DNA of 64,000 nt from the NCBI GenBank assembly GCA_012184525.1, contig WOFQ01000003.1, positions 992,001 through 1,056,000 on the forward strand, in the 5' to 3' direction. Within the stretch, counting starts at the first letter, position 1. The number at the start of each line of letters is the position of its first letter. The DNA comes from Xenoacremonium recifei. Lineage: Eukaryota > Ascomycota > Sordariomycetes > Hypocreales > Nectriaceae. The translations under genes and the position numbers were made by a program. The notes under the pieces were generated by a model. It saw only the letters and a list, made by a program, of their open reading frames with translations, searched no databases and was not told where the DNA came from. Of this stretch, positions 22,369 through 33,748 are shown piece by piece.

Positions 22369-24240
22369 ATGGATCCCTCGAGCCCTCTTTCTTCTCTCGG
22401 GCACTCCGACTTTTCCTCGCCCCTCTCAGACCTCTCTAAAACACCATCACTCCCGAATTCGCCCATAATGGTCTCCGATCCTGCGAAGCGCTACCCGTCG
22501 CCCAGCTCGACTACCACTTCAGGCACGCAGTCTCCGATCAAACTGGGCGGGCGTATGTTCGACGGAGACACCATCATCGCGTCGTCTGAAGGCGCTCCGC
22601 CGGCTAAGAGACGCCGGATTTCACCTCCCAAGGAGCGCACGACCGCTTACCTCGACCTGACCAAGCCCGACACCGAGTTCAATGTCGACGATAATTTCCA
22701 GATGGAGAGGCTCGTGGCTGCCCTACAAAAGAAGAAGAAAATTGTGGTCATTGCTGGCGCTGGAATCTCCGTCTCAGCTGGTATTCCTGACTTCCGCTCA
22801 TCCACGGGTCTGTTTGCGACCGCCAGGACTCAGCACAAACTCAAGGCGTCGGGAAAGCACCTGTTTGACGCTTCCGTGTACAAACACGACTCCAGTACCC
22901 AATCATTTCACACAATGGTCCGCGAGATGGCCCAGATGACCAAGGATGCCAAGCCTACACCCTTTCACCATCTACTAGCATCGCTGGCTCAGGAGGGCCG
23001 ATTATTACGGCTTTATTCGCAGAATATCGACTGCATTGATACGTCAATGAAGCCCCTCGCAACGACAGTCCCTCTCAACCCCAAGGGTCCCTGGCCCGTC
23101 ACGATCCAGCTACATGGGGGACTCGAGAAGATGGTTTGCACCAAGTGTGGCAAGCTGGAACCCTTTAATGGCGATGTTTTCGATGGTCCAGAGGCACCAC
23201 TGTGCCGCAGCTGCGAGGTGGATGACGAAGTGCGCACAACACATGCTGGGAAACGGAGTCACGGCATTGGCAGACTCCGGCCTCGCTTTGTGCTCTACAA
23301 CGAGTACAACCCCGACGAAGATGCCATCGGCAACGTTTCCAGGGCTGATCTCAAGGCCCGACCCGATGCCGTAATCGTGGTGGGCACGACGCTGAAAGTA
23401 CCGGGGACGCGCAGGCTCGTCAAGGAGCTGTGCCAGGTGGCACGTGGGCGGAAAAACGGACTAACGGTCTGGATCAACACGGATTCGGAGCCTAAGGGTG
23501 TCGACTTCAAGGACTGCTGGGATATCGTTGTCAAGTCAAAGTGCGATAATGTCGCCAGGCTGGCAGCTCTACCGCCCTGGGACTGCAGCATCGGAGACGA
23601 TTACCTGGTGTCACGCGAGGAGGAACGACAGAGCCAGGAGCGTCGCGAGAAGACCACCTTCGAAGTCGCCATTCCTTCCAGCCCGACAAAAGCGACAGCA
23701 GAGCTGCACTCGGTCGCGAAGCCGAAGCAGGTGGAGGACATGCAGGGCATTCCGACTCCACGGGCGAGTCCGAAGATCTCAGCCGTCAAGACGAACAAGC
23801 TCAAGCAGAGCAAGATCTCCTTTGGCGGCAAGCAGTCCGGTACCGACTCCGAAAAGCCCGCCAAGGCTACCAAGCCTCGGGCCCGGAAACCCAAGCAACC
23901 GGCGAAGCCCAAGGTGACCGCAAACAACATCAGATTCAAAGCTTCCAAGCTGGGCTCTACTGCAAGCACTGGACGCAAGCCTCTGCCAGACGCGCCAATC
24001 AAGTTCGAGATGGTCAAGCAGGAGCCCGAGGCCCCTTACAATCTCCCTCCTCTTCGGCCTACTCTCAACCCCTCCCAAGATGGCTTCCTCCACAAATACG
24101 AGCCAAGCGAGCATGCCGACGACTCAAGCACGCCCGGCCCTCCATCTACGCCTACGATGCCGGAGCGCGTTTTCGATCACAGGGAAACCATCTCACCCAA
24201 GTCGATCCCGAAGGCCTTTGTCGGCATCGTGGATGTGTAA
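22369..24240 (+). CDS. NAD-dependent histone deacetylase, sirtuin class Hst3/Hst4
   Basis: Single exon of 623 residues from the ATG at 22369 (context GCCATGGAT, protein MDPSSPLSSLG). Residues 1-110 are Ser/Pro-rich with a KRRR nuclear-localisation-like patch. The sirtuin core shows VVIAGAGISVSAGIPDFRSS (NAD loop, Gly130-Ala131-Gly132), YSQNIDCID (QNxD), LHGG with catalytic His249, and zinc pairs MVCTKCGK and PLCRSCE. It ends with RPRFVLYNE, VVGTTLKVPG and WINTD. The QNIDCID loop and the Rossmann-fold insertions match the Hst3/Hst4 branch, whose members remove acetyl from histone H3 Lys56 and guard genome stability. The Aspergillus homologue HstD also affects secondary metabolism. The C-terminal ~230 residues are Lys/Pro-rich and disordered, with an AT-hook-like KPRARKPKQPAKPK. 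Confidence 0.93.
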   Translation: MDPSSPLSSLGHSDFSSPLSDLSKTPSLPNSPIMVSDPAKRYPSPSSTTTSGTQSPIKLGGRMFDGDTIIASSEGAPPAKRRRISPPKERTTAYLDLTKPDTEFNVDDNFQMERLVAALQKKKKIVVIAGAGISVSAGIPDFRSSTGLFATARTQHKLKASGKHLFDASVYKHDSSTQSFHTMVREMAQMTKDAKPTPFHHLLASLAQEGRLLRLYSQNIDCIDTSMKPLATTVPLNPKGPWPVTIQLHGGLEKMVCTKCGKLEPFNGDVFDGPEAPLCRSCEVDDEVRTTHAGKRSHGIGRLRPRFVLYNEYNPDEDAIGNVSRADLKARPDAVIVVGTTLKVPGTRRLVKELCQVARGRKNGLTVWINTDSEPKGVDFKDCWDIVVKSKCDNVARLAALPPWDCSIGDDYLVSREEERQSQERREKTTFEVAIPSSPTKATAELHSVAKPKQVEDMQGIPTPRASPKISAVKTNKLKQSKISFGGKQSGTDSEKPAKATKPRARKPKQPAKPKVTANNIRFKASKLGSTASTGRKPLPDAPIKFEMVKQEPEAPYNLPPLRPTLNPSQDGFLHKYEPSEHADDSSTPGPPSTPTMPERVFDHRETISPKSIPKAFVGIVDV

Positions 24241-24634
24241 CAACAATAACATTGCTACTAATATTGCCTATTACTACTAAAACATTCGGAAAAGGCAGGC
24301 GCGTTTGCCGTATTTAGATACCAGGCGGGTGGCGTTGCGGAAGACGGATACTCATATTAAAGGGGGTGGGAGGCTAGACTTGTTTTGTTCAGAGGTCTTG
24401 GGTGGGCAAAAGGACATGCAAACATTGCTGGTGTCCGTTCTATTTGCGTTGTATATCATTTCTTTTTTGGACAAGGCGTTTAAGTGGTGGTCGTGAAATC
24501 GAACCTCCCACGAGGGAATTCAATATTATTTTCATCAAAGCTTTGCTTTCGCACTGATTCCCGTACTGCTTGTTGTTTGTTTGTCTTTCTCCGGGTTCCT
24601 TAATAATTCGGGTTTATCATGCTTTTCTTCATGT
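24241..24634. other. Intergenic between convergent genes
   Basis: About 390 bases between the sirtuin and P5C reductase 3' ends; probably 3' UTRs. No gene is seen. Confidence 0.5.
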
Positions 24635-25582
24635 CTACTTGTCCTTCGGCTTCACATGATCCGTCCCATTAATCTGCGCCTGCGCAAACACCCCTCTGAC
24701 CGCCCCCTTCTCAAGCGTCACCAACGACTGAATCGTCATGCCGCGTGGCGATGAGATCTCCTCGCGCATGACCGCCGGGTGCACGCCGCTCTCAAGAATA
24801 GCAGCCCAGCCTTTGACGCCCTGAACGGCCAGCGCTGAGGCATCGGAGCGTCGCAGGCCACCGGCTACGGCACCGTCGAGGAGGCCTTCGTAGGCGATTG
24901 ATAGCGAGGCTGCGCAGTTGGTTACTAGCATGCCGCCGGTGCTGACGAGGTCGGGGGCTAGGTAGTGCGTTGAGCCGACTTGGTTGAAGATCCATTCTTG
25001 GAGGGCTGCGTAGGCGAGTGGTAGGGGAGGCTCGGAGGCTTCGAGGATGGTCATGGATTCGCGGTGGCGGGCTGCGATGCTGGGATGCGCCTTTCCGACG
25101 AAGTAGTCATCCGCGCTTTCGGAGTAGGGGCCGATGAGGGTGCTCCTGATGTCACTGACGGTGATGCCGGCTAGCATGCTGATGACAAGTTTGCCCTTCA
25201 AAGCTTGCTTCACGGAGTTCTGGCTCAGCTCCGGTTGCATGTGGTAGGGCTTGAAGCCGAGCACGACCACATCGGCGAGGCTCATGGCATCGACGTTGGC
25301 GTCAATACCGTAAGAGACGTTGACGCGTGGTTTGTGGTGACCGAGGATTTCGTTGAGGTTGTCGGCGCCGGCTTTGGATCTGGTGACGGCGACGAAGTTC
25401 TTGAACTTATCAGAGGTGGGCGTCGTAGCGCCGTCGGGGTAGAGAACGTCGAGGAGGCCGATGAGAACGGCACTGCCCATGTTTCCTGTGAGATGTTAGT
25501 GGTAGTTCAGTGAGAAGTGAGAGAAATACATACCACAGCCGATAAAGGCTATAGTGAGGCCTTCTGAGTTGTCTTCAATCAT
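24635..25582 (-). CDS. Pyrroline-5-carboxylate reductase
   Basis: Two exons, 25582-25534 and 25485-24635, give 299 residues. The 48-base intron (donor GTATGT, acceptor CACAG) interrupts the dinucleotide-binding loop: TIAFIGC|GNMGSA. This is the P5CR Rossmann motif GxGxMG at the N-terminus. Further signatures are VVLGFKPY (VKPxx), LVISMLAGITV, STGGMLVTNCAASLSIAYE, and near the C-terminus SPRGMTIQSLVTLEKGAVRGV, which matches the proC signature SPGGTT...L. The enzyme makes proline from pyrroline-5-carboxylate with NAD(P)H, the last step of proline synthesis. Length fits the family (~270-320). No GCN4-type site was noticed upstream. Confidence 0.93.
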
Positions 25583-26543
25583 CGTGAGATGAGTTATGAA
25601 CGATGAGGCTCTTGTGAGAGGTAGATGGAAGACGAGATGGACGTCCCCGGTCAGAAACCGATAGGCTTAGATGAGATCCTATAGGGAAGGTGTGATGAAA
25701 GTGAATGAGACGGAATTCGGAGTTGAAAGGTGTAAGTGAGACCCTCGGCGTGCACTTCCTGAAGGGTCGATACGGAGCCGGCATCGGTCCTGCAACGGAA
25801 CCTCATCCGGTGAAGTGGAGCTCGGCATCGGCATGGGATCCCGAGGCCGGAAGGACCACGCGAAGAGTTCGTGATGAAAGAAGAGTGTCATTTAACGTTG
25901 ATGTGTTTATAGAGTCCGTAGCTCAGAAGGATGGTTTTTTGTTACTACGCTCTTGGAGCAAAGGGAACTGGTAATCATTACTTCACAATACAGCATGAGG
26001 TTGTAGTTTGATGAGAATACTTGTTGCAACAAGGTGCTCTCGCGTTCATGCAAACACATAAATATTTACAAGCGAAATAAAATAAAATAAAAATCGAGAG
26101 CCCGTAGGAGCTACGAGGTGCTTCTATATATGTAGTGAACCTAGCGAGGGCCTTAGATACCTAATCTGTGGCCGGTCGGTGCCGGGTAGGTTCAAGATCG
26201 CCGTGAGGTCGGCGACGGAGCGGGGCCGGCTTCCACTCCGGGTGGCTTCAGAACGCCTGTTAATCATGGACTGAATCATATAAACCACACTGAACATACG
26301 TCCAGACTAAGGGTTGGCTGCCGTGAGTCGTCGGTGGTAGTCAGGACCGGTTGATGCATGCAATTGTGGTAAGTTGATACGGTGATATCATCACCTCTCA
26401 AAGGGGGCGAAAAAGATTCAAGAATATTGCTATGTAAGAGTTCAAAGAAGAAAGTTCGTGGGTATCATGCCATATCCGTATCCATGCCAAATCCTTACAG
26501 CCAGCCTTTCCATACACATTCCAACAATCCTATTCCAGCTCAC
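25583..26543. other. Intergenic, P5CR promoter and 3' flank of next gene
   Basis: About 960 bases between two leftward genes. 25960-26110 is AT-rich, including AATAAAATAAAATAAA near 26078. No gene is seen. Confidence 0.5.
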
Positions 26544-28060
26544 TCACTTGACATGCACCTCAAGCGTGTCCATGTCATCAATCTCCGCCTCCTCCATCGT
26601 CACATGCTCCCCCAACTTCTCGCCATCAAACCACAGACTCACGTCCTTATCAGAGCTCACATCCCGCTGCGTCCGGAACGCCGTGACGAGCGTCTCCGTC
26701 GTAGTCCCCGGATGCACGGAGAGCTGGACATCTTCGAAGTTCAGCGCTTTGAGCACCACCCGGATGGTCGTCTCCTCGGGCTCCTCAGGCGCGAAGTCCG
26801 AGTCGGAGATCTCGCCCGCGTCGCGTAGGCGCTGCATCCGCTGCTCGTGCTCCATCTGCTGGAAGGAGTCCATCGTCCAGGCCTCCATTTGGACTTTGGT
26901 GCGCGCGGGGTCGAAGCCGTCGCGGCCGGGCTGGACGGCGCCGAGGCGGCCGTCGGGTTGGGGACGGATACCGAGGGCGAGAAGAGTCGCTACGTTGTAG
27001 ACTTTCTGGCGTCGCCATGTTAGGACGATATCGTCGTCTTGGTCGGGGATGTCGACGCCTTTCTGGCGTTGTTGGGCGGCCCAGGTTTTGCGGACGAGAC
27101 CTAGCTGTTTGTCGAAGAGGAACTTGACTAGCAGGGGCTGCGAGCCTGGTATGGAGGAGTGTACCAAAATCTGGGCCGTCTCCTTTGATTGGGAGTCTTC
27201 GATGGACATCGATCTCAGCAATCGTTGGTCCCGATCGCGTTGCTCTGCGGCCTTGCGCTCATACTCGGCAAACTCGTCCTCTTCAGGTTCGGCATCTTGT
27301 TGGGAGGCTATTGTGATCTCTGGCTCCGGGGTATATCCATATAAATCGGGCGACCTTTCAGGGCCTCTAGACGGTTTGCTTGGCGAGGGGTCGGGTTTGA
27401 TATTTTCGTCCGAGTCAGAGTCGAGGGAAATCACAGGAGCGTTGCTGGGCGTGGCGCTGTTTCGCTTGAAAGCCGGGCTCGGTAAGGGTAGGGGCAGGCT
27501 TTGCTCGGAGTGCTTGCGACGGTTGGAGGGCGACGGTTGCGCTGAGCCCTGCTGGCTGATGTTGGTGCTTCGTTGCCTGGAGGAGGTCGAGCCGTGCCTG
27601 GAGCGCTTGGAAGGAGGCGGAGTAACTAGTTCACTGCTCGATTGTCAGTCCTGGGCTGTGGTAGGATTGAAGAGGGTGCGTACTTGAAGCTGTCTTCGGC
27701 GATCGTCACGCTCTCGTCTGGTTCGACGAGGCGCGACTCTTCCGAGCGAAAAGAGGACTGGGCTCCAGATCGCTGAGAACTGTAAAAGGGTCTGTCTTCA
27801 TCCTCATTCTCGACCACGAAGTGACGTCGCTGCATCATCTGCTCTCTCTCCGCCCGTTTGCGCTCCTCCTCCTCCTGCTGCCGACGCTTCCTGCGCATGC
27901 GCCGCTCCTGATCAGCGGCGACAATAGGCGCCATTTCCTTGGAGCGCCGGAACAGCTCGAGGCCATCGTCGTCGCTGTCATGGTCCTTGTCGGGGGCGGG
28001 CGTGGCTTTGGCTGCTGCGTTGCGGCGCAGAGCCGTGGGCTTGAATGGGAGTTTCTTCAT
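26544..28060 (-). CDS. Rad60/Esc2/NIP45-like protein with SUMO-like domain
   Basis: Two exons, 28060-27684 and 27633-26544, give 488 residues. The 50-base intron reads GTACGC...GAGCAG, and the join gives DSFN|ELVTPPPSKR. The N-terminal half is charged and disordered, with acidic patches (ISLDSDSDENIKPD) that resemble SUMO-interacting or CK2-phosphorylated stretches. The middle holds PLLVKFLFDKQLGLVRKTW and DIVLTWRRQKVYNVATLLALGI, a probable first, divergent SUMO-like domain. The last ~75 residues (IRVVLKALNFEDVQLSVHPG, LWFDGEKLGEHVTMEEAEI, DDMDTLEVHVK) form a clear Rad60-SLD. Yeast Esc2, fission yeast Rad60 and human NIP45 share this order. They work with the SUMO machinery in repair of stalled forks and in silencing. 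The protein ends in VHVK without the Gly-Gly of conjugated SUMO, as expected. Confidence 0.86.
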
Positions 28061-28703
28061 GACTTCTGGGGATCAGCCGAGAAATGCGATGCGATGCGAT
28101 GCGGGGGCGAGGAATCGCGGAATCGTCACCGAGACATTACACAGAAAGAAGGTGCGACCTGTGTGGAAGAGGGAACGGAAAAGAAACAGTTTTAAGAGGT
28201 TGTCATGCGCTCTGCCTGGCCGGTTGTGGCTTTGTTTGATTGTTCGACGCGTTCGATTTTAGTGTTGTCGGGGTGAGGCTGACGGGAAGTCTATAAAGTG
28301 CACGGCACTAACAGCGGGGTGTGCGTTAGGCAGGTAGCGCTGCGGATGAGGGGCAATTCGCACTGGGCGCTGTACATTCATCATGAACAACCAAGATATG
28401 TTTACTCTGCGGCGCCTCCGCGCAGTGACTATCAAGGTGTTAGCTAGTGAATTGCTTGGTGAGTGACACGGCCTTGTTTACATTGGATTGTTACTTCTTA
28501 ATTAATTAATCAATATTTTTTCCCCTTGGCGCCAAATAGTAAGGAGTCATGATGGGCTTTCCGAGTCTCAGCAATTCAACCAGCTGTAGAACACACTATA
28601 ATATTATGGGGGAATCTTTGATTAAGTTCAAAAGTCTAGAGCGCCATGCTAAATGTCTAATAAAAACCCCAGAAACAGTATTCCATCACAAGTCTTGATC
28701 TTC
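28061..28703. other. Intergenic between Rad60-like and HET-domain genes
   Basis: About 640 bases. It includes four overlapping GATGC repeats near 28084-28103 and an AT-rich TTAATTAATTAATCAATATTTTTT near 28498-28521. No gene is seen. Confidence 0.5.
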
Positions 28704-30559
28704 TTAGATCAGCACAAGGGTTTCCAGTCTATCTGGACTTGGATCCAGCGGCCAGACTTCACCGTGCCTGATGCCCTCGATATGAGCTGATCCAATACAG
28801 CGCCAATTGTCTTCCTGCCGGCGGAGAATCACAGGTCGATCACTGCCAGTAAGAAGAGCAATGGTGTCCCCTGGTTCGATATACGCTGTCGTTATGCCGA
28901 TGAGTCCACTCGATATTGTGAAAAGAAGGCTTTCCGAAAGCTCAGGGTTGACATAGTGTAAAAAATCAATGATTTGACCCTTCTTTGCCTTGCAATGATC
29001 CTTCCAAGCTTCCATAGAAAAATTATCAAGCCCTGTCAACATGCGGTCGAAACGAGTCCGTAGGAACTCCCGGTCATCCAGGTCGCCTCTATAGACTATC
29101 AACTCTCGCAGAACTGCCAAAGGCCCAAAAGGGAAGCTGGTAGGGCTGTCCTCTGATAGCTTATAATTTGCACAAAAGATTACCCAGGAACCCAGGCAAG
29201 AGGAACCCAGCGGCATCTTTGTACCATATGTCGGCCATCTGCGGACAGTTTCCACAATGTTCCCGTAGATCATCCCCTTCAGTGCAAGCGAACCTGGCTT
29301 CGGGTTTGGTCCCGGATCCAAACTGATTTTAGAGTTGCAAGTCGCAGATCCTTCTGCTGCAAGTCCCGAGTCTATGATTGACTCTAGGAGAGATAAGTCA
29401 TTGCTCACCATGCGGTACCCTGTGGTCAAATCCAAGACCCAAGAAGGCAGCGTAGATGCAGGTTCAACTCTCCATTCATACTGCCATGCTAGCCAGAATT
29501 TCTCCGTAGATTGAATAGTCATTCTTGTGAAATCTTCGAAGACAGCACTCACGGGCTTTGTGTAGTCAACAGCAGGGAGGTTGTCGAACGCAATATTCAG
29601 GATGCCATAAAGACCATAGATCTTGTCACGGGTATCTGAGCAGCTGTTGAGCTGGGCCATGTACATGCACACCGACAGAATTATACCCTGAGCTTTCCTC
29701 TTCTGGGCTTCGAGGCCCTCAGACCAGAACTTTCTTAGGTCGTTGGTGTTGAGAAGTGTTATAATCTTTCTCTGCATCCAGCGAGATTTCGCAGGCTCAA
29801 AATCATGATGGTTTTCGTCCAAGTAAAGTTGTCTCTGTTCCAAACCTAATAAGTGGCCTAAGAAAAGCTCCCATGTCATCCGGGAACTCCCATACACTAC
29901 AATGGGGTTGGCTGCAAGGACAAGCTCCTGAAAAGTCCACATACGTGTAGCCCAGTCATTGTTAAAAATGGTCTCAATGTTTTGAGTCGAAAACCTGCCC
30001 ACTGGGGTAGTTAGTTGTTAGACTGAGTCGTGATGATGGATTAGAGAGGCAACGAACGCAATATAGATAGTGATCTCTTTTTCGCTAGTGGAAAGCGATC
30101 CCATTTCGATCTGAATATCAGATGGTAAATATTCATCTGAGAGAACATTCGCTCTATTTGTGTAGTCGATTCACCCAGCCAGATGATGACCTTGGAGGCA
30201 CCGCCGTAAATATCTGGCATAAGGGAGACTTGATGTGCTCGCTCGCTGAGGTCTTCTTGGTTGATGACGATGGCGTCGACCCAGAGAGCTATACGCTTCC
30301 AGGGCTTTCTCAGTCGTCGCAGGGCTGATTCACAGTTTGGTGTGATAAGGATTACTTTATCATCGCAGAGCAATGGCCTGGTACCCGTCGTGGCTCGCCA
30401 GACATACGAAAGGGCGTTGTACCGCTGCAATTTGTCGTCCAGAGATATTTCTTCAATAGAGCAGCGTAGCGGGGCGTCGCGTTTGACATGCGGCATGAGA
30501 ATGAGTATTCTCGTGCTCCGGGGGGAAGATATAGGGCTATACGCGTACTTGGACTCCAT
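28704..30559 (-). CDS. HET-domain protein (heterokaryon-incompatibility type)
   Basis: Two exons, 30559-30058 and 30001-28704, give 599 residues. The 56-base intron uses donor GTTCGT and acceptor CCCAG, with CTAAC/CTAACT branch sites just upstream of the acceptor. The HET domain is recognisable from its fixed order: YNALSYVW near residue 47, LWVDAIVINQ(E)DLSERAHQVSLM near 92-115, IYGGASKVIIWLGES, and across the splice ...WATRMWTFQELVLA. CSDTRDKIYGLYGI follows at ~250, as in most HET proteins. HET proteins mediate non-self recognition and a cell-death reaction on hyphal fusion, usually together with a polymorphic partner. No NLR, NACHT or repeat domain is fused here, and no partner gene is adjacent. 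Its role as an actual incompatibility gene is unproven. Confidence 0.9.
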
Positions 30560-32038
30560 GGTAAAGGGCTGATACGATAGTCGGGAGACATTCAGAGACC
30601 TGGAGTGGTCGATGGGGGAGAGGGAGAGAGTGATAGGCGTGTTGCTCTAGATGAGGCCCATGAAGTCTGTCAGGCTGCATATATCCTGGCTTATGGAATA
30701 ATCCGAGAGGAAATGCGCCTCATTGCCTTGGTGCGATAATCTTCGATATAAGAAGAGGTGGTTCAGCCGCAGCGGGCTATAGCACCGCATACATGAATAA
30801 GGTAACCGAACTAGGCAAACTTGATGGACTGAGAAAAACAGTCTAGACCCTCAACAGACCATGGCCTCGCAGCATGGGATGTAATGATGCTTTGAATTGT
30901 CGGTTCCTGGTGGCTCCTGGTGGCCCCTGGTGGCTCCTCTGAGTTGTACGGCGAGTTGTGACATTTCAACAAGCCAGACGAATCCTGGGTTGGTCGATTA
31001 AGTCCTTGACTTCTCAATTACCTATATATTCTGCCACATAGGAGATCTCTGCGGACGGCGGCATCTTAGGCCGCAACCTCTTACATCTAAGAGGTCATCG
31101 TGTGTCTTCGTGCAATAATTGGGTAAGTCTGCCAGACATTTCTCGTCACTTGATGTTGTTTCGTCCCACAACGATGATCCTTGGTGGACCCTGCAGAGAG
31201 AGGATGACCCTTACCCTGGTCTGCTGTTTGATGCCTCATCCCCGGATGCCTAGATGAAGCGCTAGGCTTTTGGCGTGGCAGAGCTCGTATAGTTCTACTT
31301 TGTGCCATGGAAAGAAGCCTTCCAAGAGTGAACTTGCTGGGATTGAATGAAGACTAACCCGCCATCTCAATGAACCTCATCTTGAGGGTGCATGTGATAG
31401 AGGCGTAGGGGAACCTTGTCTATCTGGCTAACATGCGAGGGAATCAATCTGGTGAGTTCACACTGGAACCGGGCCGTTTCTGGAACAAATCCCGCTTCAT
31501 CCGCAGGCCGTCTGGAAAGGTGACAGCGCCGGCAGAAAGTGACGGGGGAGGGGGCCAGACCGCTCTGGTGGTGAAGGCGCTTGCTGAGATGGAGGGCGGC
31601 TGGATGGAGCCTTTTCTTTTCGAGAGGGACAGACAGCTGGCAGAGTCACACAGCACGATAGCGACCGATTGACTGCAGGAAATGCCGCAGTGAATGCGAA
31701 AGAGAATCAGGTCAACAAAAAAGAAAGAAAGACCTGTCTTGTCACACTACCTGGTAATGATGTGGCGGGCACACGAGGCAGTGCGAGCGGTTGATGCCGT
31801 CCGTCCCCCGCAATGGCACCAACAATAAAAATACTGGGGACGGACTGGAATGGAATGCCATGCCCACGTAGCATCTGATCTGTCTGTCTTCTTTCTCGTC
31901 ACTGCCCAACCCAACCGCACCAGGCAGGAACTGTCCGTCGCCACCATAATTCTAGTCTCGACCCCCCACAGACCCTGACCGATCTTTCCCCTCCGCTCTT
32001 CTTCTGCTCCTCTCTCTTTTTCAGATCCCACGGTCGCC
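30560..32038. other. Divergent interval between HET-domain gene and WDR70-like gene
   Basis: About 1.5 kb. Open frames here are short and show no family. It carries the short GGTGG-type tandem repeat listed separately. A leftward open frame at 32466-31747 is antisense to the WDR70-like gene and is not called. Confidence 0.5.
30904..30938. repeat. 10-base tandem repeat (CTCCTGGTGG), about 3.5 copies
   Basis: Three adjacent near-identical 10-base units (TTCCTGGTGG, CTCCTGGTGG, CCCCTGGTGG) are followed by a partial copy. It lies in non-coding DNA upstream of the HET-domain gene. Confidence 0.8.
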
Positions 32039-33748
32039 ATGAACTCCGACGATGACTTCGAAGTCGAGGCCGTGGACCTGGCCGCGGACGATTCTTTGCG
32101 GGCATTCCTGCCGACAGCCTTTGGCAAGCAGGACAAGGAGACGGATATCGCAGCCCAGCTCGAGCGAGCCCGGAGAGTCGTCGACCGGCCCCCGAAGCAG
32201 CGGGACACTTCGAGCGACGATAGCGATGATTCGGACGACAGCGACGATTCCGACGACGACGAGGACGAGTTCCCCGTATCGCATGAACTGGTCCTGAAGA
32301 CGCATGAACGTGCCGTGACCTCGGTGTCGCTGGATCCCGCGGGCGGTCGACTGGCGTCTGCGTCGCTGGACTGCACCATCAAGTTCCACGACTTTGCTTC
32401 CATGACTCCCACAACGCTCCGAGCCTTCAGGAGCGTCGACCCCTTCGAGGCGAAACCCTCTGCCAACGCCGAGCCGCACCCGATTCACCACATCCAGTTC
32501 AGCCCCCTAGCTGGCGGCGTCTTCCTCTGTGTGTCCGCTCATCCGCAGCCCAAGATTCTCTCCCGCGATGGCGACATCGTCACCGAGTTTGTCAAAGGCG
32601 ACATGTATCTGCGAGACATGCACAACACCAAGGGGCACATCTCCGAAGTCACCACGGGCACCTGGCATCCTACGGACAGAAACCTCTGCATCACGGCTGG
32701 CACCGACAGCACCCTGAGAATCTGGGACATCAATAACAAGCGCTCGCAGAAGGAGGTCATTGTGTTCAAGTCCAAGGCTGCTGGAGCCGCTGGCCGGACC
32801 AAGATGACGGCCGTGCAGTGGGCGAGTCCCTCCCAAGGCGGGAACAACATTCTCGTTGCTGCGGCGCTCGACGGTTCTCTGGTCATGTATGGCGGGAACG
32901 GCCCCTTTGCTCGACCGGCAGGGGAAATACGGGATGCGCACAAGCCGCAGACCTGGACCAGCGGTCTCGACATCTCAGCAGACGGCCGAATGGTGGTCAC
33001 GCGCGGCGGCGATAATACCATCAAACTCTGGGATACCAGAAAGTTTACAAAGCCCCTGGTCACCGTCTCGCATACCTCGACGTCGGATCATTACTCCAGC
33101 ACCAACATCAGATACGCCCCCAACTCGACAAACATTATCACAGGCTCTGTGGACGGTGATCTTCATATTCTCAACCCGGGCAATCTACGACCGGAGCTTG
33201 TTACTCCAATCACTCCAGGATCGCCCCTCATTACTGTGGAATGGCATCCCAAGATTAACCAAATCATCACAGGTTCAGCGAACGCCGAAACCCATGTCCT
33301 CTTCAACCCGAAAATGTCCAGTCGCGGCGCGGTCGAAGTCATGTCCAAAGCCCCAAAGAAGCGACACGTTGACGATAACCCGGAGTTTACAATGGATCAA
33401 TCCGTTGGTATCTCTGGAGACTCTATTGTAGTGCCTGGCGCCGTCGCTGGGTCGAGAAAGGCCGGAGTAACAGGCACGGGACGATCCAAAGATCCACGAC
33501 GACCGCACGTTCCGCAACAGACGCCCTTCGCTAAGAACCAGCCCGACGCGGAGCACATCGTCGAGAATATTCCCCTGGCACGCATGCTGCACGAGGACCC
33601 TCGCGAGGCGCTGTTGAAGTACGCTGACAAGGCTCAGAGTGACCCCATGTTCACAAAGGCCTGGGGTAAGACGCAGCCCAAGACCCAATATGCAGATTTG
33701 AGCGATGAGGAAGACGAGGGACCCGACAAGAAAAAGGTGAAAAGGTGA
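32039..33748 (+). CDS. WD40 protein, WDR70 / gastrulation-defective-1 homologue
   Basis: Single exon of 569 residues. The N-terminus is acidic with a repeated Asp-Ser stretch (residues ~57-80), then LPTAFGKQ, ELVLKTHERAVTSVSLDP and SASLDCTIKFHDFASM. Further WD units are HPIHHIQFSP, DMHNTKGHISEVTTGTWHP, GTDSTLRIWDIN, KMTAVQWASP, TSGLDISADGRMVVTRGGDN, STNIRYAPN and PLITVEWHPKINQI. The order (PLGF-like entry, H-x-x-x-V-x-S/T, D-M-x-x-T-K-G-H, WT...LDIS) and the tail matching PFAKNQPD, LARMLHEDPREALLKYAD identify the WDR70 family. In fission yeast and human cells WDR70 works with the CRL4 ubiquitin ligase in H2B ubiquitination and double-strand-break resection. The C-terminus is basic (KKKVKR). 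Length fits the family. Confidence 0.9.
   Translation: MNSDDDFEVEAVDLAADDSLRAFLPTAFGKQDKETDIAAQLERARRVVDRPPKQRDTSSDDSDDSDDSDDSDDDEDEFPVSHELVLKTHERAVTSVSLDPAGGRLASASLDCTIKFHDFASMTPTTLRAFRSVDPFEAKPSANAEPHPIHHIQFSPLAGGVFLCVSAHPQPKILSRDGDIVTEFVKGDMYLRDMHNTKGHISEVTTGTWHPTDRNLCITAGTDSTLRIWDINNKRSQKEVIVFKSKAAGAAGRTKMTAVQWASPSQGGNNILVAAALDGSLVMYGGNGPFARPAGEIRDAHKPQTWTSGLDISADGRMVVTRGGDNTIKLWDTRKFTKPLVTVSHTSTSDHYSSTNIRYAPNSTNIITGSVDGDLHILNPGNLRPELVTPITPGSPLITVEWHPKINQIITGSANAETHVLFNPKMSSRGAVEVMSKAPKKRHVDDNPEFTMDQSVGISGDSIVVPGAVAGSRKAGVTGTGRSKDPRRPHVPQQTPFAKNQPDAEHIVENIPLARMLHEDPREALLKYADKAQSDPMFTKAWGKTQPKTQYADLSDEEDEGPDKKKVKR

Noticed and set aside
26160..26240. GGTTCAAG sequence resembling a tRNA B box
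   Set aside because: No A box at the right distance, and no cloverleaf can be drawn.
31747..32466. 239-codon minus-strand Ser-rich frame
   Set aside because: Antisense to the Asp/Ser repeat of the WDR70-like protein, which explains the apparent Ser-Ser-Ser runs.
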